NCBI GenBank assembly: GCA_010909165.1
Contig: VJWM01000025.1
Location: forward strand, 1,612,001 to 1,676,000
DNA: 64,000 nucleotides
Source of the DNA: Anthoceros angustus
Taxonomy: Eukaryota; Streptophyta; Anthocerotopsida; Anthocerotales; Anthocerotaceae
Direction of reading: 5' to 3'
Notes under the pieces: generated by a model
Database searches by the model: none
Told to the model about the DNA's origin: nothing
Seen by the model: the letters and a program-made list of their open reading frames with translations, nothing else
Shown here: positions 21,120 to 33,092 of the stretch, piece after piece
Layout of the letters: the number at the start of each line of letters is the position of its first letter
How positions within the stretch are numbered: position 1 is the stretch's first letter
Program-made: the position numbers and the translations under genes

Positions 21120-22628
21120 TAGAGAAGCTTTAGATGGCCCCGATGGGGAACATTGGCGGGTCTCCATAGCGTATGAGTATAACTCTCTTGTTAAAAATAA
21201 CACTTGGGAGCTTGTGGATCGCCACCGGGAGAAAGCCTATAACTTGTAAATGGGTTTTCAAAACTAAGTTAAAGGTGATGGGACCATTGCTAGATATAAG
21301 TCTAGATTGGTTGCTAGGGGCTTTAGTCAAATTCCGTGAATTGATTATGGAGACACCTTTAGTCCAGCTTGTTAAGCCTCCATCATCCGCATACTTTTAG
21401 CTATGGCTGGAGTTTAATTTAGAACTTCATCAAATGGATGTTTGTACGCTTTTGCATGGTGAACTTGAGGAGGTTCTCTATATGACGCAAGGGGTTTGTT
21501 AGTAGAAAGTTTCCAAAGAAGGTTTGTAAGTTGCTCAAGACTTTATATGGATTAAAGCAGAGTCCGAGAGCTGGTTTAAGCGGATTATGAAGTTTTTGAA
21601 ACGCGTGGGTTCATTCGATCCGGCGACATACAAATGTTTTCTATCTTTTAGCAGGCGCCTTGTTTGTAATCTTAGCTTTGTATGTGGATGATGCAATCCT
21701 ACTTAGTAATAGTATGCAGCAGATGGATGAAGTCAAGGCAATATTGCGGTCGGAGTTCGAGATGACCGACCAGGGTCCTCTGGAGTTTTGTTTAGGAGTT
21801 CAAATCCTTAGAGACAGGCAACAAGGGGTTATTGTTCTTCATCAAACAAAATATTTTAAGGAAATATTAACACGTTTCCATTTGGAGGATGCTCGACCGC
21901 AACAACTCCTTATTCGGGGGAGAAGCTTACGATAGAGCGCCTCTCCAGTCGATAAGGAAGATATGTCTACTGCTCCTGCGTCAAGCTGGTGTTTGATTTT
22001 CGCTAATTGGACTAGGCCGATATTTCTTATGCCGTTGACGGTTTCTTAAGAACCCGGGTAAACCTCACGGAATGCTGAAGAGGATATATCGTTACCTCAA
22101 GGGTACATTGGCTTATGGTCTTCATTATACATCAAGTGGCAGCAAAGATTTTACTCTTACATCCTTGATTGGGATCAAGTGACCGACACTAGAAGGAGTT
22201 TGTCGGCTTATGCGTGCATTTTAGCTTCCGAGTCGTTAATGGTCATGCAAGAAACAAGCGTCCTTGGCACTTTCTTCTACGGAGGCGAATATAAGGCACT
22301 AACCGATGCTTGTAAAGAGGTGGAATGGAACGGCAATTTTGGATTCTATCAAGTTGACACGGAGGATGCCACTTCCTTGTTTTGTGACAATATGTCGGCT
22401 ATCGCTCTTGTTGCTAATCCTAGGTTTCATGCGAGAACAAAGCATATCGAGCTTTATCATCATTATATTAGGGATGTTGCGTAACGTGGTTTGGTCCGTG
22501 CAATATGTGGCGACTTCGTAAAACGCGTCGATATATTGACAAAGGGTCTTTCACAACCTAGGCATTTTAAGCATCTTGCTAGTTTGGGTTTAAGGGAGTT
22601 TAAGCTCCCAACCCCTATATCAAAATCC
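21120..22628 (+). pseudogene. Copia-2 reverse transcriptase and RNase H
   Basis: RT motifs in several frames: ITCKWVFKTK (21236), RLVARGFSQ-like, a damaged 'T-A-F-L-H-G' block at about 21440 that reads TGTACGCTTTTGCATGG, and LALYVDDAILLSN (21676) with the catalytic D-D. RNase H includes a CDNMSAIALVANPRFHARTK stretch (22380). The tail matches D.LTKGLSQPRHFKH. Breaks are dense (about one per 60 bases) and many fall where CTG or CAG is expected. Confidence 0.85.
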
Positions 22629-23530
22629 TGAATTTATATATATGAGGAGAGTGACACTTGGTTTTCTACAATATGGAATTACTATCTAATTTTCAGCTAT
22701 ACTCTCCTATGTATTTTTGGGATTTATGGACCTGCAAAATCTGAACATAAGTGAAATGAGATTGGCACTGGTGGATGAAGCATCATTTGTTATTCAACGC
22801 AGCAGATCGAAACACACAAATCGAAAAAAAAACAACAATGTTTTAAAGGGAAAAAGTGCCGACCAGTATGTGTGTTGCAGACGAAGTCTCAAGTCCTTTG
22901 CCCTCATCTCTTCGACTGGCTACCCTTTTGTATTTCTTCGCGAGTGGCTCTCGGCTTGTGTCTTCATCCGGCCTGGACAAGATCGCGATGTCTTTTGTTG
23001 CGATTGAGCCTGGACGCAGGGTCAATCTTTTGGTTGTCAGCCAAAGCAAGCTCGCCGGGCAGGGCCATTCTCCGTCACCCCAGCCGACCGATCTGCTGGT
23101 GGCGCCTCCTTTCGGCTGTGGCGCTGGAGTGTGTGAGCGGGCGCGATTCAGATCGCTGGAGAATCGATCACGCCCGGCGTCATACCGTTTGTGGTTCCCG
23201 GCGCGCCATGGACGCCACGCTTGAGGTTGTCCCAGGAATCGGAGTGCGCGGCATGGTTTTTCTCCGCGATGTGTGGCGCCGCCACCGTGGCGATCGTGGT
23301 GTTGGACGCGTGGTGACTGGCGCCGCTGTGTGCTATGGGTGTGATTTTAAGCTCGGGCGTGGCACGCTTCGAGTGTCCTGCCGCTATCGCGAGAAATGTG
23401 TCCTTGGTCAGTGGAGTTAGTTTGCACGCTTGCTTGTGCTTTGTGTTTCCTCGTGTGTTTACGGACTTGGTGTGGTGTTGTTTCGTTCGTGTGGCTTTAA
23501 CTCCTTTTAACCTCGTTAGGTTAAGTGGGG
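22629..23530 (+). other. Copia-2 3' untranslated region
   Basis: About 900 bases between pol and the 3' LTR. Short open frames exist on both strands (96-182 codons on plus, 68 on minus) but none shows a domain. The GC-richer segment 23050-23420 differs in composition from the rest and could be acquired sequence. Confidence 0.4.
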
Positions 23531-23672
23531 TGTTAGAGTTAATTGTGTTTACCCTAACTCGGTAGTGGTAGATTAGTTTAATTAGGGTTATCCTTGATAT
23601 ACTATTTAAACATGGACCAAGATTTTTGTATTATTGCTCTTATTTTCAATATATGCTCGTTGTCTTTTGTCA
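23531..23672 (+). repeat. Copia-2 3' LTR
   Basis: 142 bp, preceded by polypurine TAAGTGGGG and followed by ATTAG. Lacks four bases that are present in the 5' LTR. Confidence 0.93.
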
Positions 23673-23677
23673 ATTAG

Positions 23678-24461
23678 CGTGGCTTTTGCCGCTTTGGCAT
23701 TGGCATAGTGTCCCACCCAAAGCAATTGCGGTTATTCGTCCTCCGCCTCCACGGCGAGGTGCTCAGAGCTCTTGGCCTGACCGAGTTGAGGTTCCCGCAC
23801 TGCCGACACGTAACACGGGTCATTAGGGGTGACACAATGCTCACACCACATAGCATAGCGTAGGAGGACACCACACCTATCAGTGCCATGCCATGACAGT
23901 GGATGCCATGTGTAATACTAGCATGCTCTAGCGCTCGAACCTCGGATCGGTGCACATCAAGCGTTGATAAAGGCATGCCAAGTGACACCGTGTTACCCGG
24001 CATGACTGAAAGTGACACGCAAAACGGATCGAGGCCACGTAACTTGTTCAAGGGGATCGATTACTGCATTGTACCCAAAGTCGCACTCTAGAAATCAAAT
24101 ATCACAAGCATAAAGGCAACACCGGCCACGCACTCACTCTTGTCCACCATGACAAAAATGAGTCAGGTACTTACCACCAGCATGCTCAATGTCCTTGGGT
24201 CAGCCTCATGTACCACGAGATCGCCTTGTGACACTCCATCTCCAAGCAATCCAGCCTGCCTTCACCTTCTCCCTTTTCTCCTCCGTGTCTTGGCGTGCTT
24301 CTCAATGCCTTCTGCCGCCATCTTGTACTTGTTCGCTCACCATGACACCCTCCACCTTCCATTACAATACCAAGGCACATAAGGCGAGGGATCCTTTTGC
24401 CATCTATGGAGGGCCTCAATTTATATATATGGGCAGGTCGTCCACCTACAGTACTCTTCAT
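23678..24461 (-). pseudogene. Upstream part of unknown minus-strand gene
   Basis: Minus-strand frames continue the coiled-coil gene from across Copia-2: a 125-codon frame (24051-23674) and a 91-codon frame (24461-24186). The latter ends DCLEMECHKAISWYMRLTQ just before a GTAAGTACC that could be a splice donor at about 24170. The product is unrecognised. The frames are not joined with confidence. Confidence 0.35.
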
Positions 24462-25321
24462 TGGTCAACCTCGTCCGCTTGCTTCCACTTGTAGCCCTTG
24501 CTCGCATGGAGCTCCAAACCAAGACCGGATTGCATCGCCTCCAACTCGATCTCGCAAGGCCCCTACGATGCATGTGTCTCAACATTGCACCCTTCGCACC
24601 TGTAGTCCGCCCATCGCTGGCCCGCCACCACTGTAGTTAGGGGCCTTTTGGGAGATCCCTGATGGCATCTATTACTCCTCCTCGCTTAGCACCGCTCCTT
24701 CCCTTCTTGCTTCTTTGCGACTCCTACTATTAGACCTCCCACGTCAGGCCTTGCTAGGTTGAGACTCTTCTACCTCACCACCGGGTGGCACTCTCACCGA
24801 CTCCTCGCCTTTAGTGATGAGGATTCCACCCGTTGCTCACTGGAAACATACCACACGTAGATCCCACCCAAGATACACACCCACCGCATACGCCCACACA
24901 CTTAGTCACGCACCGCACACACAAGTCGCCCTTTAGCCAAACACACATGTAGTCTCAAACACAAGTCATCCATGCCGCAAGTGCAAGGCAGCAGGAGGTA
25001 GCCGCGGCTCAAGACGCAAGGACGGCACGATCGCCGCCACCAAGAATTCAAGATGCTTGCTCAAGAATCGCTCAAGACGCGCTGCTCGCCGAGCTGGACC
25101 CAACAGGCCGAGATAAAGACGTGAGCACGCTGCGGCCGAGCGTGCACAATGCGACTCCTAGTTCCGTGCTGCCACCACACAAAACCTCCACAACAACCCT
25201 CCGCCTATGCGCTCATGCCACAACAAACATGCAAACAAGCCCTGCCACACCACAACAACCATCCGTGATGCTTCAATTGCAAAGCCAGACGCAATCAACA
25301 CAAAAGTGTCAAGCAAACACA
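24462..25321. other. Probable long intron or decayed region
   Basis: No exon-like frame on either strand. On the minus strand, between the exon-like part ending near 25385 and the block at 24461, the composition is GT-rich, as in a plant intron. No repeat was recognised. Confidence 0.4.
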
Positions 25322-25739
25322 CTAGGGGCTACACAAAAGCATAGCCATCACAAGAACCTCGCTTACACACCTAGAAACCGAGTTCGTAAACTCCACTGAC
25401 AAGGGGCATCGAGGCTCCTCTCGCCCCTCTTGCATCCGAGCAAGAGCCCAATTGTCGAGGTGTTCTTTCAACATCGCCACCGGCGGAGCCGCCTCACGCA
25501 GAAAAGAGCTGGCTGACGCATACGAGTATGGCATGGCTTGTAGAAGAAGCCCAAACACACCTTGCGCCTTGCTCCCACTGGCTTCCTCCTTTGCCGCCGC
25601 CCAAGCGAGGCGAGCGATTGTGAAGGCGGCAGGCGCTGCCCAAAACCGGGCGTCTCGGGCGAATCCAAGGACGAGGAGTCGTAGTTTACTGCCCGGGGCG
25701 AAGATGACGCGGTAGCGCTAGTCGCCTTCATGCCAGACG
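25322..25739 (-). pseudogene. Possible first exon of unknown minus-strand gene
   Basis: Begins at ATG 25739 (MSSGMKATSATASSSPRAVN, Ser-rich). It shifts frame near 25620 into an alpha-helical stretch (ARLAWAAAKEEASGSKAQG, then AMPYSYASASSFLREAAPPV and LKEHLDNWALARMQEG). A GT after TNSVSR (about 25385) may be the donor of the following intron. It is likely the start of the gene whose later parts lie at 24461-23678 and 17178-14839. Confidence 0.4.
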
Positions 25740-25895
25740 ACATCGTATGCATACATATTTGAATAAAGAAAGTGATCCAAACCACAAGCCTGAATGCCCG
25801 AAAAAGATTACTTAACTCGATCCGTGAATCGAGTGTTGTATGGGTCACTTATTTTTGATCACACATTGTGGTATACCATAGCGTGCTTCGACCCA

Positions 25896-26060
25896 AAGAA
25901 GAACCACCGTAAAGCCGCTTTGAAGTGTGAAACCTGTGGGCGAGGCAAAGAAGACCACCGAAAAGCCGCCTTGAAGTGTGAAACCTGTGGCAGGCGAAGA
26001 ACCACCGTAAGCCTTGAAGTGTGGAGCACCTTCACGCAAGTGCACCTGCAACTAAACCGA
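25896..26060. repeat. Minisatellite related to the 1.9-kb array
   Basis: Two and a half units of about 55 bp: ACCACCGTAAAGCCGC, TTTGAAGTGTGAAACC, TGTGGGCGAGGCAAAGAAG. The core ACCACCG..AGCCGCCTTGAAGTGTG and a following CACCTTCACG match the arrays at 1866-2048 and 9644-9745. The plus strand also encodes a repeated KAALKCETCGR peptide with a CxxC pair, but no start is associated. Confidence 0.75.
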
Positions 26061-26227
26061 AACCCCGACATAACCTCGAACGCCCCTCACACGCAACGCC
26101 TTCACACCAAACGCCTCACACAAAACCCCTCACACAAAACCCCGTGCGATTTGAATTGATAATTTTAAATTTTAAATCAATTTGAAGACAGGCGATTTGA
26201 AATCAATCAATTTCAAAATAGTAGCAT

Positions 26228-27170
26228 CAAGGTCCGAGAGAGAATGCATCAAGCACGCGTGAAATGTTATGGAGATCCGGCAAAGTATATCGGGATATCC
26301 ATCGAGGATGGACCAACAAGACAGCTTCCACATTTCACGTTTACCCAAGGACTGTCGATGTAGGTTTGATCGGCGTCCATGTTGTGGGGTGCATGGTTTA
26401 TAACTACACCATGTCGGCGGAACTATTCATGGCATACGGAACATCCTAACGATGCAAACCTCGACTATAGCCAATATCCGATGTCATTTCAAATTACGAG
26501 GACTACTACCAAAGGTTCTTTATCTTCAACTCGACAATACCGCACGGAGAATAAGAATGCACGCTATTCGCTTACCGAATATGTTGGTAGAGCTTAAGGT
26601 TTTGAGAAGGTAAAAGTAGGATTCCTCCGGTTGGGCACACTCATGACCAAAGTTGACGATGTTTTCGAGGTTTTGTGCTTGCACGAAGGAAGCTTTACGC
26701 CCAAACCGACCGGTATTTTGGAGAATGCATATACGCCCAAACCAAAATTATGGAGGTGAAAGAAGTTCCGGACTAAAAGTTTGTGTGGCCAATACCTTAT
26801 GGTAAGGGGCTATAAAGTTTGCGCAGTGAAACAGCACAATATATCTTTTCGATCGTTCAAAATAACCCGAGAAACGCGAGGTGAGCGGACTTGTTATTCG
26901 TGATGAGGGGCAAACAATATTCCACCGATGAATCTCACGGACGAGGGTTTGGAGTTTTTGAATAATGTCCCATCTACTCCTATTCAAGCTGCTCGTTTGG
27001 TTCATTTGGAGGTCCGAAGTAAAAAAGCGGTTGCAGAGGGGAGAGATCCCGAAAGAAGTCTTGCAGCAATGCGTGGGAAACTAGAGGAAAAACTCAGGAC
27101 CCATTTGGGCGCAGTGAGGATATTTGGTGGAGGAATTCACGAGCAATCACCATCGTGGACAAGATAGCAT
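26228..27170 (+). pseudogene. DUF7869-like (putative RNase-H fold) gene, decayed
   Basis: Motifs in order on the plus strand: GDPAKYIGISI (26271), a damaged DGMDQQK block (26300), DVGLIGVHVVGCMVYNYTMS (26354), NDANL, NYEDYYQRFF, TENKNAR (26545), PVGHTHDQ (26627) and V-D-x-F-S-R-F (26652). After that comes an open frame NLTDEGLEFLNNVPSTPIQA to 27170. This order, with the conserved D..DQ, LDN..ENKNR and PVGHTHxxVDxxFS signatures, is what I recall of DUF7869 proteins, which are abundant, repeat-associated and thought to be transposase relatives. The breaks include GACGATG where GACCAGATG is expected. No terminal repeats identified. Confidence 0.65.
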
Positions 27171-28338
27171 GTGAGCATGTTGAGGAATTGAAGACCCCTT
27201 GGCAATGTGCGATAGAACACATAATGAAGAGTTGCATCGCCTTTGGTTGTACCAGGTGAGATTTTACAGATCCAATCGTTCGTGCAGCGGACATGTATGT
27301 TGGAGCGCATCGGCAGGATGATGCGCAAGGGAACAAGAAAGCTTGAAGCGATGTGTTGGAGATACAAACAGTCACATGATTGCGGTGCCTTGTGAGAGAT
27401 GCGAATCGACCATTCGCTCGCAAAAGTTCTGGTGGACTTCCAATGTGCGCCCATTCATTAAAGTCCATTGGTGGGTGACTAAATGCACCGACGACGAAGG
27501 CGTACCTAGAGGAGATGAGATCGATCACCACCAACGCGGCTGGGTCGCTCTCAACGACGGAGCATGAGGTTGCGGAAACACCGACAAATTGCTTCTTGAC
27601 ACATTCATCTTGGCATACGGGTTTTCTAACAAAACGAAGCAACTAAATGCAAGGACCAGAACCATAATACGGAAAAACATGTACGTTTTGCGCTGTGGAG
27701 GAAGCTCCGGAACATATGGAAGGAAGGGACGCATGGATGATGGCGCGCGAAGATGTTGCATCCAAGGCGAGGACATTGAAACACTTGATGAACATGGTTC
27801 ACGGAGTTCGACAGTTAGTTTTCGCTGACCATGGACTCCTACTAGTGGGATCGTGGAAGGTCCGCTGACCGCAGACTTCGTGAGTGGATAGGTTGTGTTC
27901 CGCCATGGACATAAACGCCAAGTGCAGAGTATGGGCACACAAAATGATGGTAATAAATACGTAATTTGCGATTATGTTCCAAATCGCCAAAACCTGTCTA
28001 TTCTATTCGATGGACCTTATTTTTTAGGACAACATACGATAAGACCCAGTACGACAAATGTTCAAACGCATCCACCAGCCCGTCCCCACACTTTTTCCTC
28101 AAGTTTTGAGGAATGAATTCAAAGACGACTTTTTGGCCACGTTCTTTTCGGTGTCGAAAAGTGGATGCCAAATTTCTTCAAAACCATAAAGCGTACATGG
28201 TTTTACGGGACATGCTTTTTTTGATATGACGCCCAAAAGTATCAGCTTTTTGCCCATTTCAAAGCAAAATCCCTATTTAACATTGAATCAGCATTTTGTT
28301 ATAGAAGAACTTGCTATAAGAAGAACCAAGCTGTGAAA
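27171..28338. other. Decayed 3' part of DUF7869-like unit
   Basis: Short plus-strand frames (such as MLERIGRMMRKGTRKLEAMC near 27296) suggest continued coding decay. A 182-codon minus-strand frame (27642-27094) is open but antisense to this and shows no domain. 28120-28338 shows nothing. Confidence 0.4.
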
Positions 28339-28591
28339 ATGGCTTCGGCAGACCACAAACGGCTCACAAGAGCAATCTGCGGGTGGCATTAAGTTCATAA
28401 GGAAGCTACCTTGCCTCCAAAGCTACTAAAGGACGGGATGAAATAGTTGGAGGCATCAAGAAGCCATGTCACCATCATCCCAAAGTCATGTCTCTTTGGT
28501 AAGCTCCTTGCAAGCATTGAGAGGAGGGTCATGTGTGATTGCTTTCTTTCACACATTCTTATTCTTAGTCACGTTCATTACATATAGTAGC
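28339..28591 (+). pseudogene. Histone H3-variant exon 1 pseudo-copy with intron start
   Basis: Homologous to exon 1 of the H3 gene at 44666-44518, but on the opposite strand. It is recognisable from [20 protein letters not shown] (about 28415-28475) to the splice donor TTTG|GTAAGC at 28498. It has a scrambled N-terminus, a TAA, and a one-base insertion. The intron also matches that of the intact gene (GTAAGCTCCTTGCAAGCATT, TCATGTGTGATTGC) until 28591, where the Gypsy element begins. Intron sequence resumes after the element (ACTCAACGATCATAAGACTT, about 42892). Exons 2 and 3 are not found. Confidence 0.85.
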
Positions 28592-31500
28592 TGTGGACTA
28601 CGGACTTCCCTGGGGGGTTAGAAATTAGGTAGGGTTTTGTTTTTTTTCGTGGAGCCTAAGGATGTAAAATGAGGTGGCTAAAAAGGGGAAATGGTAGCAC
28701 CAAGTAGGTAGCACCCCTCGACAGCACTGAGTATAATCCTGGAAGCAGGAGTGAGGAACGATCAGGGCCACGATGGCGTGCATAAGTGGGCGTAATTCCT
28801 GACAAGTCCGGACTCCACTCCAGACCAAAGTGATAAGTGCGTGAAAGTAACTTAGAAGTTGGGCCGTGGACCCGACTTCAGGCGACGCCCACCCGAGTGG
28901 AGGACGGCATGCAATGGGTCGACCGTAATCCTTGCTGCAGAGTGGTATCACGCCGGACCCGCGCGGGCGAGGCCGCAGTACGCTGCCAGGCCGAGACGCG
29001 GCGAGTACGCCGCGCAGTAAGGCGAGGCTAGGTAAGCCATGTCATCTCCTCGCGCTACATTTGGAAGAGGGCGCCTCCCGCCCAATGCATATTCCCGGGG
29101 CTGTGACGCAGGAGAAGGCCAAGCACCGAGACAATTTTCCGCGATCTCTGCGCCTCCGCAACCGCCTCCATGTATCTTGTTGGACACTGACGCTCACAGC
29201 TCACCTCATTGAGGTTGGAGGCAACGCGGCAAGAAGGCCAACGCGCCGCCTCCTACCAAAGCTTAACCAAGGAGAATATTAAAAACCAGCCTGCAAGTGA
29301 AGTTTGGGAGCCATGGAACCTTGTGGAGCGCACATATCAGGACCCGCGCTTATCCGGACTTTTGGTCCCCGGCTCCGGAAGTGAGAATTGGTGCAGAGTG
29401 GCATTTGGATGTGTTCCATGTCCGGACATTTGGATGCTGTACCACTGGTCCGGAGTTCGCCCAAGATGCCGCGCGGCAATAAGCAATAAGGAGGTGCGTC
29501 CAAGAACCTCCTGGAGGACCCAAGGCGGCATGGACCTTGGAGGTCCCGAGGGCGCCTTACAACCTCCCCAAGGAGGAAGAGGGGTGGTGCCGAGCCCCTC
29601 AAGGCGGGGGAAGATAGGCCCAGCAGCCGGCGCTAAGGCTCGACGCAACGACCACCAACGTTGGTCGACATCCGACCGCTGACAATGAGGCGGTGGCCCG
29701 ATCATTGTCCATCGGAACCTACTCACCAAGGTGGATCACCTTGGTGATAACTGCTGGATTCCCCGCACGCTACCGCAGCTGGGGAAGAGGGCGGACCGGG
29801 AAGGATTATCTTCGCGCTTAGCTGTGAGGCTCGCAGACCGAGAAGCCTCGCCATCTGGGCCCCCATACCCGATCCATGTATGGGGCATTTCGAGCTCCTC
29901 AAGGAAGGAGAGCTTGAGCGCCCCGAAAGGACCGAGGCCCCGCCAAGTGGAGCGGCAAGGCCGAGGGAGGAGGCCGCAAAGCCAAACTGACTCGGAGGAG
30001 GACGACTGGAGGATTCCTGACTCCATACCCTGAACGGACCCCTCACCACCTGTGGAAGTATGGAAGAAATTCCCCGCCTCCTCCTTCCGTGCCCCAAGAG
30101 GCACAGAAGCGCCTGACCCCAGCAGCCGCCACTGCCATCACTCCTACCGAGGAGCCCCGCCGACTGTGAGGGAGAGCCAAGAGACGCAAGACCACGCACC
30201 AACGCTGCACCCCTGGGCCGGTGCCAAGATTCTTCCCCGCACCTGAGTGGCAAGAAGCGAGGAAGCGAAGGAGGGCGAAAGGACGCCAGGAGTGTGGAGG
30301 ACACCGGGCAGCCTGATCAGCCGGGTCCCGCCGGCCGATGTGAAGGGGCAAAAGGCTTGCTCCCGACTCCTCACCTCCTCCGAGCCCTGTGGAGGAAAAG
30401 GGCGAGAAGGAGCTCGCGCCAAAAGGGCCAAGGAGGGGAAGCTCCGAAGCCACTGACCCCGACATTAGGTCCGGAGAACCCACTGGACTTCCCGGACAAG
30501 GGTATGGAGGTCCTGACGACTGTGGAGATGCCGCCCGCCACGGACTTTGTGGGAGCCTCACTCAGCGGCCGGAAGAAACACGGCGGTCCTGCTACACATG
30601 GACGAATGCCTGGGGTCTGGGATGGCCGAGAAGACCTGTGGAGGTAGGCCACCCGGCAGATGGTGGAGCAGGCTGAGGAGCCCAGAGGCGAGGAAGGAAG
30701 GCGCTCGGATTGGAGGAAGGAGGCGAGAGGGAGGTCCGTCCATCCGCAAGGACCGGACTAAATTCCTTCACCGAGGAACACCAAGGGGCAAGGAGGCCCA
30801 AGCTGGGCGGAGGACCTCGCAGTGAGGGGCGAGCGCAGAAGCGAGGACGCCCGGCGCAAGGTAACGGGCGCGGATCCGCGAGGCAGCTGACCGACCAGAG
30901 CTGTCGAGAGGCTCGTGAAGGTGGCCAAGGAGGCGAGGCCACGGCGGCCGATCGCGATACCATCGTGATCGGAACCGGTGGAGGGAGGCCGAGAGAGCCA
31001 CGCCAATCAAGGCCGAGCAAGTGGTCATGAGCAAGCCGACAAGCCGAGGAAACATCGAGGCCAAGACCCGGAAATTGGGGACCCAGTGCAGAGGTAGAAG
31101 GAGGCGCAGGAGCGGGAGGACAAGAAGGACACCTTGGAGTTACAACCCAAGATGCGACGGAGCAAAGCAAGGAATTCTCAACGGGAGAATCCAAGACTTC
31201 GAAAGGTGAGATAGAGCGCCCAGCCCGCTCAAGATGGAGCAGGAGGTGGCGAGCAAGCGCGACCAACCAGCCCAAGAAGTCGCCACAAGGAGGTGGAGGA
31301 TCTCCGACTCGCCCGGGAGGTGCAGCGCGGAGATGGAGGAAGGAGACTTTGAGCCGCAAACAAACTATCATTGAGAGGAATGGTAGTTCAGAGACATCGC
31401 GAACGGAGATAGAGCTCCGGCCTGCTGGCGACGGAGCGAAGGCGACGGAGGAGCAGACGCCGAGATGGAAAAACCCGGTGAAGCGCACCGTGTTGCCCGA

Positions 31501-33089
31501 CCGTCTGGAGCGGGAGATGAGTTAACAATGGACAAGGAGGCGAGGGCGCCGGAAGATAAGAAGTCACCGTCCACCGAGGAAGGGAAGGCCGCTGCTATGG
31601 CGGGCAAGCGAACGGAAACGAGGAGTTGGAGCAGGAGCAACAATGACGCCATGGAGGTGACCGAGGCACCAAGGCAGAAGGCCTGCCCGCCTATCCAACT
31701 CGGGAGGTGGAGCAACAAGCGGGCAACAGCCCGCCCGAGCATCTATGGCGGGGAGACGCCCGGCACACGTGGAAGAGGCAATCCAGAAGTGGATTCGCCT
31801 GCTTACCACACCGAGCTCCCGGCGAGGCCTCTCACCACCGCCACAGACGGCCCTGGAAGGCCTGAGGGGAAGAAGGGCACGGACAGACAGGGACCCTAGG
31901 GGCCCTGCTTGGAGACGACGGCAAGGGAGGGAGCCCCGTGAGGAGCGGACGCAGGACCCCAAGGTAAGTTCACCACCACCCGATCCCAAGGGGGAGGGGC
32001 CCAGGGTGCAAGGGGAGCCAACCCGACCAAGGGTCGGGGTAAGGAGGAGGACCCCAAGACGAGGTCCAGGGAAGGGGTCCGAGTTTGAGATCGGACTGAG
32101 GCACGGACCCCGAGGTCCGAACCCGAGACGAGGCCGACCCACCGGTGGACTCAAATAAACCGACCTTGAGTTCAGTTCGAGTCGAGACCGACCTCGAGGT
32201 CCGACCAAGAAGGAGGAGTCCTCTCGACTTACGCTAGGAGCGACAATGGGCCCCACCGAGGGGGACCCACGGAAGGCGGGGAGGATGACGTTGTGGTAAC
32301 GGCTCGCCACCGCCAGAGCCCAACCCGATGTGATTCCGGAAAGGAGGGCCCCGCCGCGGATCATCCGATTGCGCCGATTGTCGGGAGATTGGACCACCAA
32401 GGCGAAGGACCTTCCCACCCACGGCGAAGGAGATAGGAGGAGGGAAATAGGATGGTAGGGCGATTAGCACCGAAATGGGCCTCACCGTAATAGGTGTAAT
32501 AAAGACGCCGACCGGCGTAGTATAAGAGGGCTAAGGCCTCAATAAATCATCTTTCTTGGTGTTGATGCCGCTCTGCACCTTGTGTGTCTTCGCTAACGTG
32601 AGTCCCGAGTCACCGAAAGGTGCACGACCCCGGGAGATTGATCGTGGTCCCGTGACGACCTAACGTTGTGGTGTGTGCTGGGAAGGGTGATCGGGGACCC
32701 GTGCTCGCCCGAGCACCCGACCGAACGGACCGGAACGTGTGAGCCGGAGGAACTCCGGAGGGCGGCAGCCCGGACGGAGAGGCCCGTGAACGACGGAGGA
32801 GGTCCGGCCGGTAACCCGCTTTTTCTAAGACCGATGAGTGTAGCGTGAGGAGAGAGGAAAGGACGAAGTGTGAGTGAAATGTGAACGATACGGACGCGAA
32901 CGGGTCTCAAACGCTTGGCCATACCGGCCTGACGGTGAACGCTAGAGTAGTTAGCGTATGTGCGAGACCGAACGGCGCAAAGCGAGGTAAGAATCACCAA
33001 ACGCCAAACGGAGTCTATCATTCCTTTGGGAACGACTTCCTTCACAACGACACGGATTGTGCGCTACCGCCATCACGAAAGTCGCCACA
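28592..33089 (+). repeat. Gypsy 5' LTR, about 4.5 kb
   Basis: Aligns along its whole length with 38467-42879. The TATA box lies near 32521, so almost 3.9 kb is U3, and R/U5 is only about 570 bp. The U3 contains broken but codon-like sequence: a W-E-P-W-N-L-V-E block near 29307, a Pro/Arg-rich block near 30050-30400, and Lys/Glu/Arg-rich helical sequence from 30700 to 31900. Confidence 0.9.
32521..32546 (+). promoter_or_regulatory. Gypsy 5' LTR TATA box and AATAAA
   Basis: TATAAGAGGGCTAAGG at 32521 with AATAAA at 32541. The same pair is kept at 42296 and 42318 in the 3' LTR. The TATA box would drive full-length transcription. AATAAA so close downstream could serve the 3' LTR as a polyadenylation signal in R. 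Confidence 0.75.
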
Positions 33090-33092
33090 TTT

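Larger units (their letters stand above)
17184..23672 (+). mobile_element. Copia-2 LTR retrotransposon, complete boundaries
   Basis: A 6.5-kb Ty1/Copia element with very short LTRs (146 and 142 bp, TGTTAGAG...TTTGTCA), exact 5-bp target duplication ATTAG (17179-17183 and 23673-23677), tRNA-iMet primer site and a polypurine tract (TAAGTGGGG, 23522-23530). It split a minus-strand host gene. Removing it and one ATTAG joins the flanks in one open frame. Coding order is pre-gag ORF, gag, integrase, RT, RNase H, with many small deletions. Confidence 0.95.

Noticed and set aside
27094-27642. 182-codon open frame on minus
   Set aside because: It lies antisense to the decayed DUF7869-like unit and shows no domain or codon pattern.
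29723-32485. Many long open frames on both strands of the Gypsy LTRs (up to about 300 codons on minus)
   Set aside because: The minus frames are antisense, Pro/Ser/Arg/Leu-rich and shift or vanish in the other LTR. They are what about 60 % GC gives by chance.
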